From: CAKSXP01 sp964609305
GTDB taxonomy: Bacteria > Bacillota > Clostridia > Oscillospirales > Oscillospiraceae
Assembly: GCA_964609305.1 (NCBI GenBank)
Contig: CAZSRK010000002.1
Span: forward strand, 1 to 64,000
DNA: 64,000 bases
Direction: 5' to 3'
The notes under the pieces are model-generated. The model was not told where the DNA came from. It saw nothing but the letters and a program-made list of their open reading frames with translations, and ran no database searches. Below, piece after piece: positions 37,947 to 47,169 of the stretch (within the stretch, counting starts at the first letter, position 1; every line of letters starts with the position of its first letter). The position numbers and the translations under genes were made by a program.

Positions 37947-40577
37947 TTGAATTTCTACTGTTCGTCCACAGAAGACGTACTGCGGGAGCTGGACAGTTCC
38001 GACAGCGGGCTGTCCGGCGAAGAGGCCCGGAAGCGGCTTGAAAAGAACGGCCCGAATAAACTGGCCGAGGCCAAGAGCACGCCGCTTATCGTCCGGTTCT
38101 TCCAGCAGCTCGCCGACCCGATGATAATAATACTCATCGTCGCCGCGGCGATAAGCGCTGTGACCTCCTTCTATGAGGGAGAGGGCATAGCCGACGTCAT
38201 CATAATCCTCGCGGTCGTCATCGTCAACGCGGTGCTCGGCGTCTATCAGGAGAACAAGGCCGAAAAGGCGATCGAGGCTCTGCAGGCGATGAGCGCCGCC
38301 ACGAGCAAGGTCCTGCGCGACGGTAAGATCGCCATTGTGCCCAGCACGGAGCTGGTAGTCGGCGACGTCGTACTGCTCGAGGCCGGCGATGCAGTTCCCG
38401 CCGACGGCCGTATCATCGACAGCGCCAGCCTGCAGATCGAAGAGGCCGCGCTGACCGGCGAAAGCGTCCCCGTCTACAAATTTATAGACATCATCGATCT
38501 CAAGGACGCGGCAGACGTGCCTCTGGGCGACCGCAAAAACATGTGCTACATGGGCAGTACGGTCACCTACGGTCGGGGCACCGCCGTCATCACCGCCACC
38601 GGTATGGATACCGAGATGGGCAAAATAGCGGACGCGCTCGCCCGCGCGGAGCAGGGCCAGACTCCGCTTCAGATAAAGCTCAGCCAGCTCTCCAAGATAC
38701 TTACCTGGCTCGTTCTGGGCATCTGTGCTGTCATCTTCGGCGTGCAGATAGTGCGCGCCGGCGGCGTGGATATAGACGTTGTCATTGACTCGTTCATGGT
38801 CGCCGTCTCCCTGGCCGTCGCGGCAATACCCGAGGGGCTGGCCGCCGTCGTCACGGTCGTGCTCTCCATCGGCGTGACAAACATGTCCAAGCGCAACGCG
38901 ATCATCCGCCGGCTGACTGCTGTCGAGACCCTCGGCTGCGCGCAGGTTATCTGTTCGGATAAGACCGGCACGCTCACCCAGAACAAAATGACTGTCGTCG
39001 ACCACTACGGCGACGACGAGAAGCTCCTCGCCACAGCGATGAGCCTGTGCTCGGACGCGGAAGAGGACGACAGAGGCGTTGCCGTCGGCGAGCCGACAGA
39101 GTGCGCACTCGTAAATTATGCCCACGGGCTCGGCCTTGGAAAGCCCGACCTCAAAGCCGGCCAGCCGCGTGTTGGCGAGGCTCCGTTTGATTCCATGCGT
39201 AAGATGATGAGCACTGTCCACCGCACAGACAGCGGCATCGTCCAGTATACCAAGGGCGCGCCCGACGAGGTTTTGAAGCTCTGCACCGATTACCTCGAAA
39301 ATGGCGAAGTCAGGCCCATGACGGACGCAAAACGCGAGGAGATACTGGCCGCTAACAAAGCCATGGCCGACCGTGCGCTGCGCGTCCTGGCGGCCGCAGA
39401 GCGGATCTGGGACGTGGTTCCGGAGGACTGTTCCCCCGCAAATCTTGAACACGATCTGATCTTCATCGGTCTGACCGGCATGATCGATCCGGTGCGTCCG
39501 GAGGTCAAGGCCGCCATCGAGCAGTGTCGCGGCGCGGGCATACGCCCGATCATGATAACCGGCGACCATGTGGACACCGCGGTCGCCATCGCCCGCGAGC
39601 TCGGCATACTCACCGACGAGACCCGGGCCATCACCGGCTCGCAGCTTGACGCGATGAGCGACGAGGAATTTGACCGCGAATTCCAGAACATCTCCGTCTA
39701 TGCCCGTGTACAGCCCGAGCACAAGACCCGCATCGTCAATGCCTGGCGCAGCCATGGCAACGTGACCGCCATGACCGGTGACGGCGTGAACGACGCGCCG
39801 AGCATCAAGTCCGCCGACATCGGCGTCGGCATGGGCATCACCGGCACGGACGTGACCAAGAACGTCGCGGATATGGTCCTTGCGGACGATAACTTTGCCA
39901 CCATCGTCGGCGCCGTCGAGGAAGGGCGCCGCATATACGACAATATCCGAAAGGCGATACAGTTCCTGCTCGGATCCAACATGAGCGAGGTCATAAGCAT
40001 CTTTGTCGCGACGCTCCTTGGCTTTACGATACTTCAGCCGGTACACCTTTTGTGGATAAACCTTGTCACTGACTGCTTCCCGGCCCTTGCGCTGGGTATG
40101 GAACGGGCAGAGGCGGACATCATGCGCCGCAAACCGCGCGATGCCAGGGCCGGCGTCTTTGCCGGAGGTATGGGCTTTGATATCGCCTACCAGGGTATCC
40201 TGGTCTCCATCCTCACGCTGGCGAGCTATTTCATCGGCCATTATATCGAGTCCGGAGTCTGGGAGATCGCCAACAGCCCCGACGGCACTACCATGGCCTT
40301 TGTAACAATGAGCATGGCGGAGATCTTCCACAGCTTCAATATGCGTTCGCAGCGCGACAGCCTGTTTTCACTCAAGGGCATGAACAAGACCCTCAACTGG
40401 GCCGCTATCGGCAGCTTTGTGGCCACTACCCTTGTCTGCGAGGTCCCCTTCCTCGCCAACGCTTTCGGTTTTGAGAGTGTCGAGCTCGGCGAGTACGCCG
40501 TGGCGATGCTTCTTGCCGTCTGCGTGATACCGGTGGTCGAGCTTGTCAAGCTCATCCAGAGAAAGGCAAGGCGATAA
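37947..40577 (+). CDS. P-type Ca2+/Mn2+-transporting ATPase (P2A-like)
   Basis: 876 aa. Cytosolic N-terminus, then the pump core: IPEGL at 294-298 in the ion path, phosphorylation motif DKTGTLT with Asp338, ATP-binding KGAPDEV, and hinge MTGDGVNDAPSIKSADIGVGMG. About ten membrane helices, six of them in the C-terminal third (LWINLVTDCFPALALG). This is the SERCA/PMR1-like group of cation exporters. The Mn-type riboswitch and terminator in front point to Mn2+ export, though Ca2+ is also possible. The start is TTG 37947, eight bases after AGGAG. An earlier ATG is out of frame. Confidence 0.94.
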   Translation: MNFYCSSTEDVLRELDSSDSGLSGEEARKRLEKNGPNKLAEAKSTPLIVRFFQQLADPMIIILIVAAAISAVTSFYEGEGIADVIIILAVVIVNAVLGVYQENKAEKAIEALQAMSAATSKVLRDGKIAIVPSTELVVGDVVLLEAGDAVPADGRIIDSASLQIEEAALTGESVPVYKFIDIIDLKDAADVPLGDRKNMCYMGSTVTYGRGTAVITATGMDTEMGKIADALARAEQGQTPLQIKLSQLSKILTWLVLGICAVIFGVQIVRAGGVDIDVVIDSFMVAVSLAVAAIPEGLAAVVTVVLSIGVTNMSKRNAIIRRLTAVETLGCAQVICSDKTGTLTQNKMTVVDHYGDDEKLLATAMSLCSDAEEDDRGVAVGEPTECALVNYAHGLGLGKPDLKAGQPRVGEAPFDSMRKMMSTVHRTDSGIVQYTKGAPDEVLKLCTDYLENGEVRPMTDAKREEILAANKAMADRALRVLAAAERIWDVVPEDCSPANLEHDLIFIGLTGMIDPVRPEVKAAIEQCRGAGIRPIMITGDHVDTAVAIARELGILTDETRAITGSQLDAMSDEEFDREFQNISVYARVQPEHKTRIVNAWRSHGNVTAMTGDGVNDAPSIKSADIGVGMGITGTDVTKNVADMVLADDNFATIVGAVEEGRRIYDNIRKAIQFLLGSNMSEVISIFVATLLGFTILQPVHLLWINLVTDCFPALALGMERAEADIMRRKPRDARAGVFAGGMGFDIAYQGILVSILTLASYFIGHYIESGVWEIANSPDGTTMAFVTMSMAEIFHSFNMRSQRDSLFSLKGMNKTLNWAAIGSFVATTLVCEVPFLANAFGFESVELGEYAVAMLLAVCVIPVVELVKLIQRKARR

Positions 40578-40611
40578 GCCCCCTGCGCTGTCGGCCATAA
40601 TCTGCCGGCGC

Positions 40612-40641
40612 TTGACAAGCGAAGGCAGGTCGTGATAATAT
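40612..40641 (+). promoter_or_regulatory. Promoter of the cysE-cysS leader
   Basis: TTGACA (40612-40617), 18-nt spacer, TAATAT (40636-40641), upstream of the T-box. Confidence 0.55.
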
Positions 40642-40654
40642 CATGGAGCATAAT

Positions 40655-40893
40655 GTTTCTGGCTGTGAAAGGGAAAAGTACCGTCCCCCGCGCGCAGCAG
40701 AGAGGTCCCGCCGTATGGCTGGAAGCGGGGCCGGCAGCGCAGGACGGGAAATGCGCCCCGGAGCCGCCGGGCGAGGAAATGCGCCCGCGTACGACGGCGT
40801 TAACGTCCAGACCGGTAATTTGCCGGCGAAGTTATAAACGAGAGTGGAACCGCGAAAATTTTCGCCTCTCACGGGCCATGCCCGTGGGAGGCT
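40655..40893 (+). promoter_or_regulatory. T-box riboswitch, Cys-specific
   Basis: Stem I carries AGTA near 40677 and GAGAGG (40702-40707). After the GGACGGG arm comes GAAATGC, placing the specifier codon TGC (Cys) at 40752-40754. The T-box sequence TGGAACCGCG lies at 40845-40854. TGGA pairs with the UCCA end expected of uncharged tRNA-Cys. A terminator hairpin with arms near CTCACGGGC and GCCCGTGGG, followed by CTTTTATATTTT, spans about 40865-40893. Uncharged tRNA-Cys would switch on cysE and cysS together. Confidence 0.92.
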
Positions 40894-40922
40894 TTTATAT
40901 TTTATCCGGAGGTGATACACAG

Positions 40923-41582
40923 GTGTTCAATGACCTCAGAGAGACTGTAAATGCATACAAGGCCCGGGACCCCGCCGCGCGCACGAGCTTCGAGGTGCTC
41001 ACGCTCTACCCCGGCATAAGAGCCGTGCGTGCGCACAGGAAGGCTCACTGGTGTTACAAACACGGCCTGTTTTTCCTTGCGCGGCTGATATCCCAACGCT
41101 CGCGCAAAAAGACGGGTATAGAGATACACCCCGGCGCGACGATCGGAAAGCGCCTTGTCATCGATCACGGCATGGGCATCGTTATCGGCGAGACTGCGGA
41201 GATCGGCGACGATGTGCTGCTGTATCAGGGCGTGACACTCGGCGGCACGGGCAAGGACACCGGAAAGCGCCACCCGACCATTGGCAACAACGTGCTAATC
41301 GGTTCAGGAGCAAAGATACTTGGCCCGTTCAAGGTCGGCGACAACAGCCGGATCGCCTCAAACGCCGTCGTATTGTCGGAGATACCGCCGGACAGCACGG
41401 CCGTCGGCGTGCCCGCGCGCGTCGTCAAAATTGCAGGAAAACGCGTCAACTATGCCGCCGAGGTCGATCAGGTCAACGTGACCGATCCCGTCGAGGTCGA
41501 GCTGAGCGCGATGCGCGACCAGCTAAGCATGCTTGAAAAAATAATAACGGAGAGATTTTCCAAAATAAAGGAGACTGAATAA
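40923..41582 (+). CDS. cysE: Serine O-acetyltransferase
   Basis: 219 aa. The N-terminal helical part is short. The left-handed parallel beta-helix holds HPGATIGKRLVIDHGMGIVIGETAEIGDDV and the catalytic His region, then LGGTGKDTGKRHPTIG with the acetyl-CoA contact. It makes O-acetylserine, the precursor of cysteine. The length is that of the short bacterial CysE group. The start is GTG 40923 with GGAGG upstream. The longer frame runs back through the T-box and was rejected. Its TAA is followed directly by the cysS ATG. Confidence 0.94.
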   Translation: MFNDLRETVNAYKARDPAARTSFEVLTLYPGIRAVRAHRKAHWCYKHGLFFLARLISQRSRKKTGIEIHPGATIGKRLVIDHGMGIVIGETAEIGDDVLLYQGVTLGGTGKDTGKRHPTIGNNVLIGSGAKILGPFKVGDNSRIASNAVVLSEIPPDSTAVGVPARVVKIAGKRVNYAAEVDQVNVTDPVEVELSAMRDQLSMLEKIITERFSKIKETE

Positions 41583-42995
41583 ATGAAGCTGTTCAACACA
41601 ATGACCATGCAGAAGGAGGAGTTTGTCCCCATTGAGGAGGGCAAGGTCTCAATGTACGCCTGCGGACCGACCGTATATAACTATATACATGTCGGCAACG
41701 CGCGGCCTATCATCATGTTCGACGTGCTGCGCCGCTATCTTGAATACCGCGGATATGAGGTCAGATTTGTCCAGAACTTTACCGACGTCGATGACAAGAT
41801 AATTAACAGGGCAAATGAAGAGGGCATATCCTCCTCTGAGGTCGCCGAGAAGTACATCGAGGAATACTTCGTCGATGCAAAGGCCCTGGGTGTGCGCGAG
41901 GCGACCGTACATCCCCGCGCAACCGAGAACATCCCGCAGATAATAGAACTTATCGAGTCCCTTATTGCAAAGGGCTATGCCTACGAGGCCCAGGGCGACG
42001 TCTATTACCGCACGCTGCATTTTGACGGATATGGCAGGCTCAGCCACCAGCCGATAGAGGATCTCAAGTCCGGCGCGCGCATCGAGGTCGGGGACATCAA
42101 GGAAAACCCGCTTGACTTCGCGCTGTGGAAAAGTGCAAAACCCGGAGAACCGGCCTGGGATTCCCCCTGGGGCAAGGGCAGGCCCGGCTGGCACATCGAG
42201 TGCTCGGCGATGTCCAACCGCTATCTCGGCAAAACGATCGACATCCACTGCGGAGGCAGCGACCTGGCCTTCCCTCACCATGAAAACGAGATCGCACAGT
42301 CCGAGGCGGCCAACGGCTGCAAGTTCGTCAATTACTGGCTGCATAACGGCTTTATAAACATCGACAACAAAAAGATGAGCAAGTCCTTGGGAAATTTCTT
42401 CACCGTGCGCGAGGCGGCCGAGGCCTACGGCTACGACTGCATACGCATGTTCATGCTCATGAGCCATTACCGCAGCCCGCTCAACTACTCCGGGGAGATC
42501 CTCATGCAGGCCAGAGCCGCTCTTGAGCGCCTGCGCACCGCAAAGGCCAACCTAGACTTCTTCGCCGAAAGCGGCAGAGACGGCGACATGACCCCAGCCG
42601 AGGCCGAGATGGCCGCCGGGCTGGACAAATACCGCATCAAGTTCGACGAAGTCATGGACGACGACTTCAACACAGCCGACGCCATCTCCGTCATATTCGA
42701 GATGGTGCGGGAGATCAACTCCGCCGTGTCCCCCGCCGCGGACCCGACAAAGGCTCTGGCGTCACAGTGCCGCGCCGTTTTCCTGGAACTGTGCGACGTG
42801 CTTGGCATACCCTTCGGCACGGACGGCGGCGATGACGGAGAGACCGCTGAAATCGAAGCCCTCATTGAACAGCGTCAGGCCGCGCGCAAGGAGAAAAACT
42901 GGGCCGAGGCCGACCGTATCCGCGACGAACTCAAAGCCATGGGCATCATACTCGAGGATACTCCGCAGGGCGTTAAATGGAAAAAAACGCCTTGA
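41583..42995 (+). CDS. cysS: Cysteine--tRNA ligase
   Basis: 470 aa class I synthetase. YACGPTVYNYIHVGNAR contains the zinc Cys and the HVGN form of the HIGH motif. Other zinc ligands appear in HIECSAMSNRY and HCGGSDLAFPHHENE. The second signature is KMSKSLGNF near 265. The C-terminal domain is complete. It starts right after the cysE stop (TAAATG), so cysteine synthesis and tRNA charging share one T-box-controlled transcript. A bidirectional terminator ends the unit. Confidence 0.97.
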   Translation: MKLFNTMTMQKEEFVPIEEGKVSMYACGPTVYNYIHVGNARPIIMFDVLRRYLEYRGYEVRFVQNFTDVDDKIINRANEEGISSSEVAEKYIEEYFVDAKALGVREATVHPRATENIPQIIELIESLIAKGYAYEAQGDVYYRTLHFDGYGRLSHQPIEDLKSGARIEVGDIKENPLDFALWKSAKPGEPAWDSPWGKGRPGWHIECSAMSNRYLGKTIDIHCGGSDLAFPHHENEIAQSEAANGCKFVNYWLHNGFINIDNKKMSKSLGNFFTVREAAEAYGYDCIRMFMLMSHYRSPLNYSGEILMQARAALERLRTAKANLDFFAESGRDGDMTPAEAEMAAGLDKYRIKFDEVMDDDFNTADAISVIFEMVREINSAVSPAADPTKALASQCRAVFLELCDVLGIPFGTDGGDDGETAEIEALIEQRQAARKEKNWAEADRIRDELKAMGIILEDTPQGVKWKKTP

Positions 42996-43027
42996 CGCAC
43001 CCGCTGCGGACATCTAAGCCGCAGCAT

Positions 43028-43076
43028 AAAAAAGACTACCGCACCGGTACTTCCGTAACGGTGCGGTAGTCTTTTT
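43028..43076. terminator. Bidirectional terminator between cysS and abrB-like gene
   Basis: AAAAAAGACTACCGCACCG pairs with CGGTGCGGTAGTCTTTTT, giving an about 18-bp stem that works in both directions. Confidence 0.95.
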
Positions 43077-43090
43077 GCTGTAAACGTTGC

Positions 43091-43333
43091 TCAAAGTTCC
43101 TTGATAGCCTTGAGACAATCAGAGCAGATGTTCTTGCCCTTATAATCGATGATGTCCCTTGCGTTGCCGCAGAACAAACACGCAGGCATGTACTTTTTGA
43201 GAATTATGAGGTCCTCATCCACATATATTTCAAGGGCATCTCTTTCCGCTATGTCAAGGGTCCTGCGCAACTCGATGGGCAGGACTATGCGCCCCAGCTC
43301 ATCCACTTTCCTTACGATTCCGGTAGACTTCAT
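43091..43333 (-). CDS. AbrB family transcriptional regulator with zinc-ribbon-like tail
   Basis: 80 aa. The SpoVT/AbrB swapped-hairpin DNA-binding domain occupies residues 1-50 (MKSTGIVRKVDELGRIVLPIELRRTLDI, EIYVDEDLIILKKY). The tail CLFCGNARDIIDYKGKNICSDCL has two CxxC pairs able to bind zinc. This build is common in clostridia and is linked to control of stationary phase or sporulation genes. ATG 43333 follows AAAAGGGG. The gene has its own promoter and is divergent from spmA, which may be a target. Confidence 0.92.
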   Translation of the reverse strand: MKSTGIVRKVDELGRIVLPIELRRTLDIAERDALEIYVDEDLIILKKYMPACLFCGNARDIIDYKGKNICSDCLKAIKEL

Positions 43334-43416
43334 TTTCTCGTTCCCCTTTTCACGTTTTTTTCTCATTTCTCCCGTATGAGGTTGCCTGAGTGTTGACACG
43401 TTCTTACAACACAAAC

Positions 43417-43444
43417 AGTATAACACATGCACAGATAATGTCAA
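43417..43444 (-). promoter_or_regulatory. Promoter of the abrB-like gene
   Basis: Minus strand TTGACA (43439-43444), 16-nt spacer, TATACT (43417-43422). Confidence 0.65.
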
Positions 43445-43503
43445 TAATTTCATAAAAAAGTTTTGCAAATTTACGAATTGAAGGTTAATTTACCAAAAAA
43501 GGA

Positions 43504-44079
43504 GTGATTGTCATCGCCATCTCTGTATTTTGGAGCCTCGCCGCGGCAGTATCTTTCATATATGCGGCCGTGACCGGGCGCGCGGAGAGCATAGGCACGG
43601 CGGCCATGGAGGGCGCTGCAGCGGCGGTTGAGCTGTGCATCACCACAGGGGGCATGATATGCCTGTGGTCAGGGGTCATGGAGCTTATGGACAGGTCCGG
43701 CCTGGCCTGCGGACTGAAGCGCCTGCTGCGCCCGCTGCTGGGCAGGTTGTTCCCCCGTACCGCCGGGGACAGCGAAACTTTCGGCGCGCTGTGCTCAAAC
43801 GTGTCGGCTAACCTGCTCGGCCTCGGCAATGCGGCCACGCCAATGGGCATCAAGGCGGCGCGGGGCATGCAGCGACTGGGCGCCGAGGACGAGCTGACGC
43901 GCCTGGTTGTGATGAACACAGCCTCCATCCAGCTGCTTCCCACAACGGTCGCGGCTGTACGCGCAGCCCTTGGCAGCCCCACTCCGTTTGACATTTTGCC
44001 CTGCGTCTGGATAAGCTCCGTATGCTCTGTCACAGTCGGGCTCCTGGTGTCCCGAGTGCTGGAGGCAGGCAAAAAATGA
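43504..44079 (+). CDS. spmA: Spore maturation protein A (nucleoside recognition domain)
   Basis: 191 aa, several hydrophobic segments. The Gate/nucleoside recognition pattern is visible in LWSGVMELMDRSGL and CSNVSANLLGLGNAATPMGIKAA, as in SpmA. SpmA and SpmB act in dehydration of the spore core. The start is uncertain: the frame opens at GTG 43504, which overlaps the GGAG, so a rarer start a few codons later is possible. Its TGA overlaps the ATG of spmB (ATGA). The spmB gene is broken, so the pair may not work. Confidence 0.88.
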   Translation: MIVIAISVFWSLAAAVSFIYAAVTGRAESIGTAAMEGAAAAVELCITTGGMICLWSGVMELMDRSGLACGLKRLLRPLLGRLFPRTAGDSETFGALCSNVSANLLGLGNAATPMGIKAARGMQRLGAEDELTRLVVMNTASIQLLPTTVAAVRAALGSPTPFDILPCVWISSVCSVTVGLLVSRVLEAGKK

Positions 44080-44593
44080 GCACGCTGTCCTCCCTGATTG
44101 CCCCGTTTATCATGGCCTTTGTCTCCATATACGCGATATACGCGCTGTGCCGCCGGGTGGACGTATTCTCTGCGCTGACCGACGGGGCAAAGAATGGACT
44201 TAACGTGGTCGTCGGCATGCTGCCGGCGCTCATCGCGCTTTTGTCCGCGGTGTACATGCTCCGCGCTTCCGGTGTTACAGACGCTCTGGCCGGCCTGTTG
44301 TCCCCGGTCATGGAAAAGCCGAGACCACCACGCTCATGCTCCTGCGCCCGTTCAGCGGGAGCAGTGCCCTGTCGGCCGGCTCGGAGCTGATGGAAAAGTA
44401 TGGCCCGGACAGTATGATCGGACGTATAGCTGCGGTCATGCTCGGCTCGACGGAGACTACGTTTTACGTCATCGCCGTGTATTTCGGCGCTGCCTCCGTC
44501 AAAAAAAGCCGCCGCACTGTGCCTGCGGCACTGGCGGCGGATTTTACCGGTTTTCTGATGGCCTGTCTTACTGTAAAGCTGTTTTTTGGCTGA
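44076..44593 (+). pseudogene. spmB: Spore maturation protein B, frameshifted
   Basis: The frame from ATG 44076 (GGAGG upstream) reads a normal SpmB start: IAPFIMAFVSIYAIYALCRRVDVF...LIALLSAVYMLRASGVTDALAGLLSPVMEK. It then falls out of frame near 44318. The continuation ETTTLMLLRPFSGSSALSAGSELMEKYGPDSMIGR and STETTFYVIAVYFGAASVKK lies in another frame, ending at 44593. Between them SpmB proteins normally have a few residues (about LGIPA) that are missing, so a short deletion not divisible by three is likely. Its stop is 3 bp from the convergent methyltransferase gene, and no terminator is visible. Confidence 0.82.
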
Positions 44594-44596
44594 GCC

Positions 44597-45454
44597 TCAG
44601 CTCAGCGCGGATTTGAGTGCCGCTATATGCTGCGGCGTCGTGCCGCAGCAGCCTCCGAAGATCTCGCACCCCGACCGCCTGAGCGTGGACGCGGCCGCGG
44701 CCAGCGTCTCCGGCGTCATGTTATATACGGTCTTTCCGTCGCGGTATTCGGGATGCCCCGCGTTGGGCTTTGCCACGAGCGGCACACGCGCGGTCTTTTT
44801 GAGCTGCGCGATAATCCCGGATAACATGTCAAGATCGCCCACACAGTTTATGCCGAAGGCGGAAATGCCCAGGTCCGTCAGCTCCTGCATAACCTCGGAC
44901 AGGTCGTCGCCCCAGAGAGTGAGTCCGCCGGGGCCGCAAGTAAAGGTCACAATGACCGGCTTTTCAGTAACGCTGAGTACAGCTTTGGCCGCCTCCCGGC
45001 ACTCGAGCATGCTCACCTGCGTCTCAATGCCGAAAAGGTCGACGCCGGCCTCCTCAAGCGCGCGTGCCTGTTCCTCGAACACGGTGCGGATATCCTCCAG
45101 CGAGTCGTCACCGTAAGGCTCCGGCATCATGCCGCAGGGAGCCATATCCCCCGCAACGAGGACCTGTGTGCCCGCGGTTGCCTTTCGGCTCAGTTCCACA
45201 AGGCGCTGACAGTATTCGCGCACGAGGCCCGGGTCTATGCCGTGCTTTTCCAGATTTGTGCGGTTTGCGCCAAATGTCGGCGCATAGACCATGTCGGATC
45301 CGGCCTCGACATAGGCGCGCTGGACCTCGACGATACTCTCCGGATTGTCAAGCACCCACTTTTCCGAGCATGCGCCTGCCGGCATGCCCAGCTTCTGCAG
45401 CTCGGTGCCGGTCGCCCCGTCGAGCATGAATATCTCTTTTCCCATGAATGACAT
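44597..45454 (-). CDS. Homocysteine S-methyltransferase family protein
   Basis: 285 aa. The TIM-barrel fold of the MetH N-terminal/BHMT family: FMLDGATGTELQKLG at the start, APTFGANRTNLEKHG, and zinc ligands Cys in FGINCVGD and the pair in GGCCGTTP near the C-terminus. It would move a methyl group from a donor (for example S-methylmethionine, betaine or methyltetrahydrofolate) to homocysteine. The donor domain is not fused, so it may be a stand-alone enzyme or partner of a separate cobalamin protein. It is the last gene of the murI-DUF1934-argS unit. It may link with the methionine transport genes functionally. Confidence 0.9.
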   Translation of the reverse strand: MSFMGKEIFMLDGATGTELQKLGMPAGACSEKWVLDNPESIVEVQRAYVEAGSDMVYAPTFGANRTNLEKHGIDPGLVREYCQRLVELSRKATAGTQVLVAGDMAPCGMMPEPYGDDSLEDIRTVFEEQARALEEAGVDLFGIETQVSMLECREAAKAVLSVTEKPVIVTFTCGPGGLTLWGDDLSEVMQELTDLGISAFGINCVGDLDMLSGIIAQLKKTARVPLVAKPNAGHPEYRDGKTVYNMTPETLAAAASTLRRSGCEIFGGCCGTTPQHIAALKSALS

Positions 45455-45474
45455 CTTTCAGGCCCCTTTCCGTT

Positions 45475-47169
45475 TTACATCTTTTCCGGTGCGGAGACGC
45501 CGACCAAAGCCAGGCAATGCGCGATAACGTCCCTGGCGCAGTCGGCCAGAAGCAGGCGCGCGCGCAGCAGCTCCGGCTCGGAATCCTTGATGCGGCAGCT
45601 GTTATAGAAGCGGTGGAAGCGTGCGGCAAGCTCTGTCACATAGCGGTTTATACGGCTCGGGTCGTAGTCGCGCGCAGCGGCCAGGATCTCATCCGGGAGC
45701 GCGGCAAGCTGCTTTATCAGCTCGCGCTCCTGCAGGCTTTTGAGCAATCCGGTGTCGGTCTCCTCCGGCCGTGGTACCGCGTGCCCCTCGCGCGAGAGCA
45801 TTTCTATCAAGCTACATATGCGCGCGTGGGCGTACTGGACATAGTACACCGGGTTATCGCTGTCCTGGCGCACGGCCAGATCCAGATCGAACTCCAGATG
45901 GGTATCGGGTCTGGAATTGAAGAAGAATCGGCAGGCGTCGACGCCGATCTCGTCGAGAAGGTCACTTAGCGTGAGCGCCTTGCCCGTTCGCTTTGAGACC
46001 TTGACGACCTCGCCTCCCCGCACGAGCCGGACCATCTGCATTATCAGAAAGTCGAGCTTTTTGTCGCCGAGGCCGAGTTCCGGCGCCTTCATCGTCGCGG
46101 CAAAACGGATAGCGTGGCCATGATGGTCGGCGCCCCATACGTCGATGACTCTGTCAAATCCGCGCTCTATGAACTTGTTGCGGTGATAGGCGATATCGAC
46201 CGCGTAGTATGTGTAAAACCCGTTGGAGCGGCGCAGCACCTCATCCTTATCGGCGCCAAGCGCGGTGTTGCGCAGCCATATGGCCCCGTCCTTTTCATAT
46301 GTGTGTCCCGCCTCAGTCAGAAGCTTAACGGTCTGTTCAACATATCCGGACTTGTGCAGCTCGCTTTCGAGAAACCATCTGTCAAAATGTATGCCGTAAC
46401 GCTCGAGGTCCTTTTTCATAAGCTCTATGTTATGCGGCAGGCCGAATTCCACAAACGCGGCGCAGCGCTTGGCCGAAGGCATGTCCAGATACCTGTCCCC
46501 GTCGCGCTCATAGATGAGCCCGGCAAGCTGTTTTATGTCGTCTCCATGGTATCCGTTATCGGGAAATTCAACTGCGTCCTCGCCTTTTATAAGCTGGAGA
46601 TAGCGCGCCTCGATGCTCTTGCCGAACAGGTCAACCTGGTTACCGGCGTCGTTGACATAGAACTCCCGCCAGACGTCGTATCCGGCCATATCCAGCACGG
46701 AGGCCAGCGCGTCGCCCAGAACGCCGCCGCGGGCGTTGCCTATCGTCATCGGCCCCGTCGGATTTGCGGAGACGAACTCCACCATGACCTTCTCTCCGTG
46801 TCCTGCGTCGGAGCGGCCGTATTCGGTCCCCTCCTCTACCACGGCGCGCAGCACGTCGCCGTACCACCTGTCGCCGAGAAAGAAATTCATAAATCCGGGA
46901 CCTGCAATCTCGACCCGCTCGAAATAGCTCCCCTCAAGATCAAGGTTTTCCGCAAGGGCCTCGGCGATCTTCCGCGGGGCGGCGTGCATGGCCTTGGCTC
47001 CGGCCATGGCATGGTTTGCCGCATAGTCCCCGTTTTTCGAGTCCTTGGGTATCTCGACCTTGCCGGCGAGCTGTGCGCCGGCGGGAAGCTGCCCGTTGGC
47101 AGCGGCCCTGTCATAAGCCGCGGCAAGCAGCCGGTCTATCTGTGTTTTTGCGTTTTCTATCAGGTTCAT
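45475..47169 (-). CDS. argS: Arginine--tRNA ligase
   Basis: 564 aa class I synthetase. The N-terminal ArgRS domain (AKTQIDRLLAAAYDRAA...GDYAANHAM) is followed by the HIGH-type motif ANPTGPMTIGNARGGVLGD, and the second signature reads KVSKRTGKALTL. The C-terminal DALR anticodon-binding domain ends ADCARDVIAHCLALVGVSAPEKM. ATG 47169 follows GAAGGCGGG, and the start overlaps the stop of the DUF1934 gene by ATGA, the usual ywiB-argS arrangement of Firmicutes. Confidence 0.97.
   Translation of the reverse strand: MNLIENAKTQIDRLLAAAYDRAAANGQLPAGAQLAGKVEIPKDSKNGDYAANHAMAGAKAMHAAPRKIAEALAENLDLEGSYFERVEIAGPGFMNFFLGDRWYGDVLRAVVEEGTEYGRSDAGHGEKVMVEFVSANPTGPMTIGNARGGVLGDALASVLDMAGYDVWREFYVNDAGNQVDLFGKSIEARYLQLIKGEDAVEFPDNGYHGDDIKQLAGLIYERDGDRYLDMPSAKRCAAFVEFGLPHNIELMKKDLERYGIHFDRWFLESELHKSGYVEQTVKLLTEAGHTYEKDGAIWLRNTALGADKDEVLRRSNGFYTYYAVDIAYHRNKFIERGFDRVIDVWGADHHGHAIRFAATMKAPELGLGDKKLDFLIMQMVRLVRGGEVVKVSKRTGKALTLSDLLDEIGVDACRFFFNSRPDTHLEFDLDLAVRQDSDNPVYYVQYAHARICSLIEMLSREGHAVPRPEETDTGLLKSLQERELIKQLAALPDEILAAARDYDPSRINRYVTELAARFHRFYNSCRIKDSEPELLRARLLLADCARDVIAHCLALVGVSAPEKM

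Noticed and set aside
37923..40331. 802-codon open frame antisense to the P-type ATPase
   Set aside because: Same shadow effect. The ATPase frame carries all motifs.
40632..40922. Longer N-terminus for cysE
   Set aside because: This stretch is the T-box leader. GTG 40923 with GGAGG is the better start.
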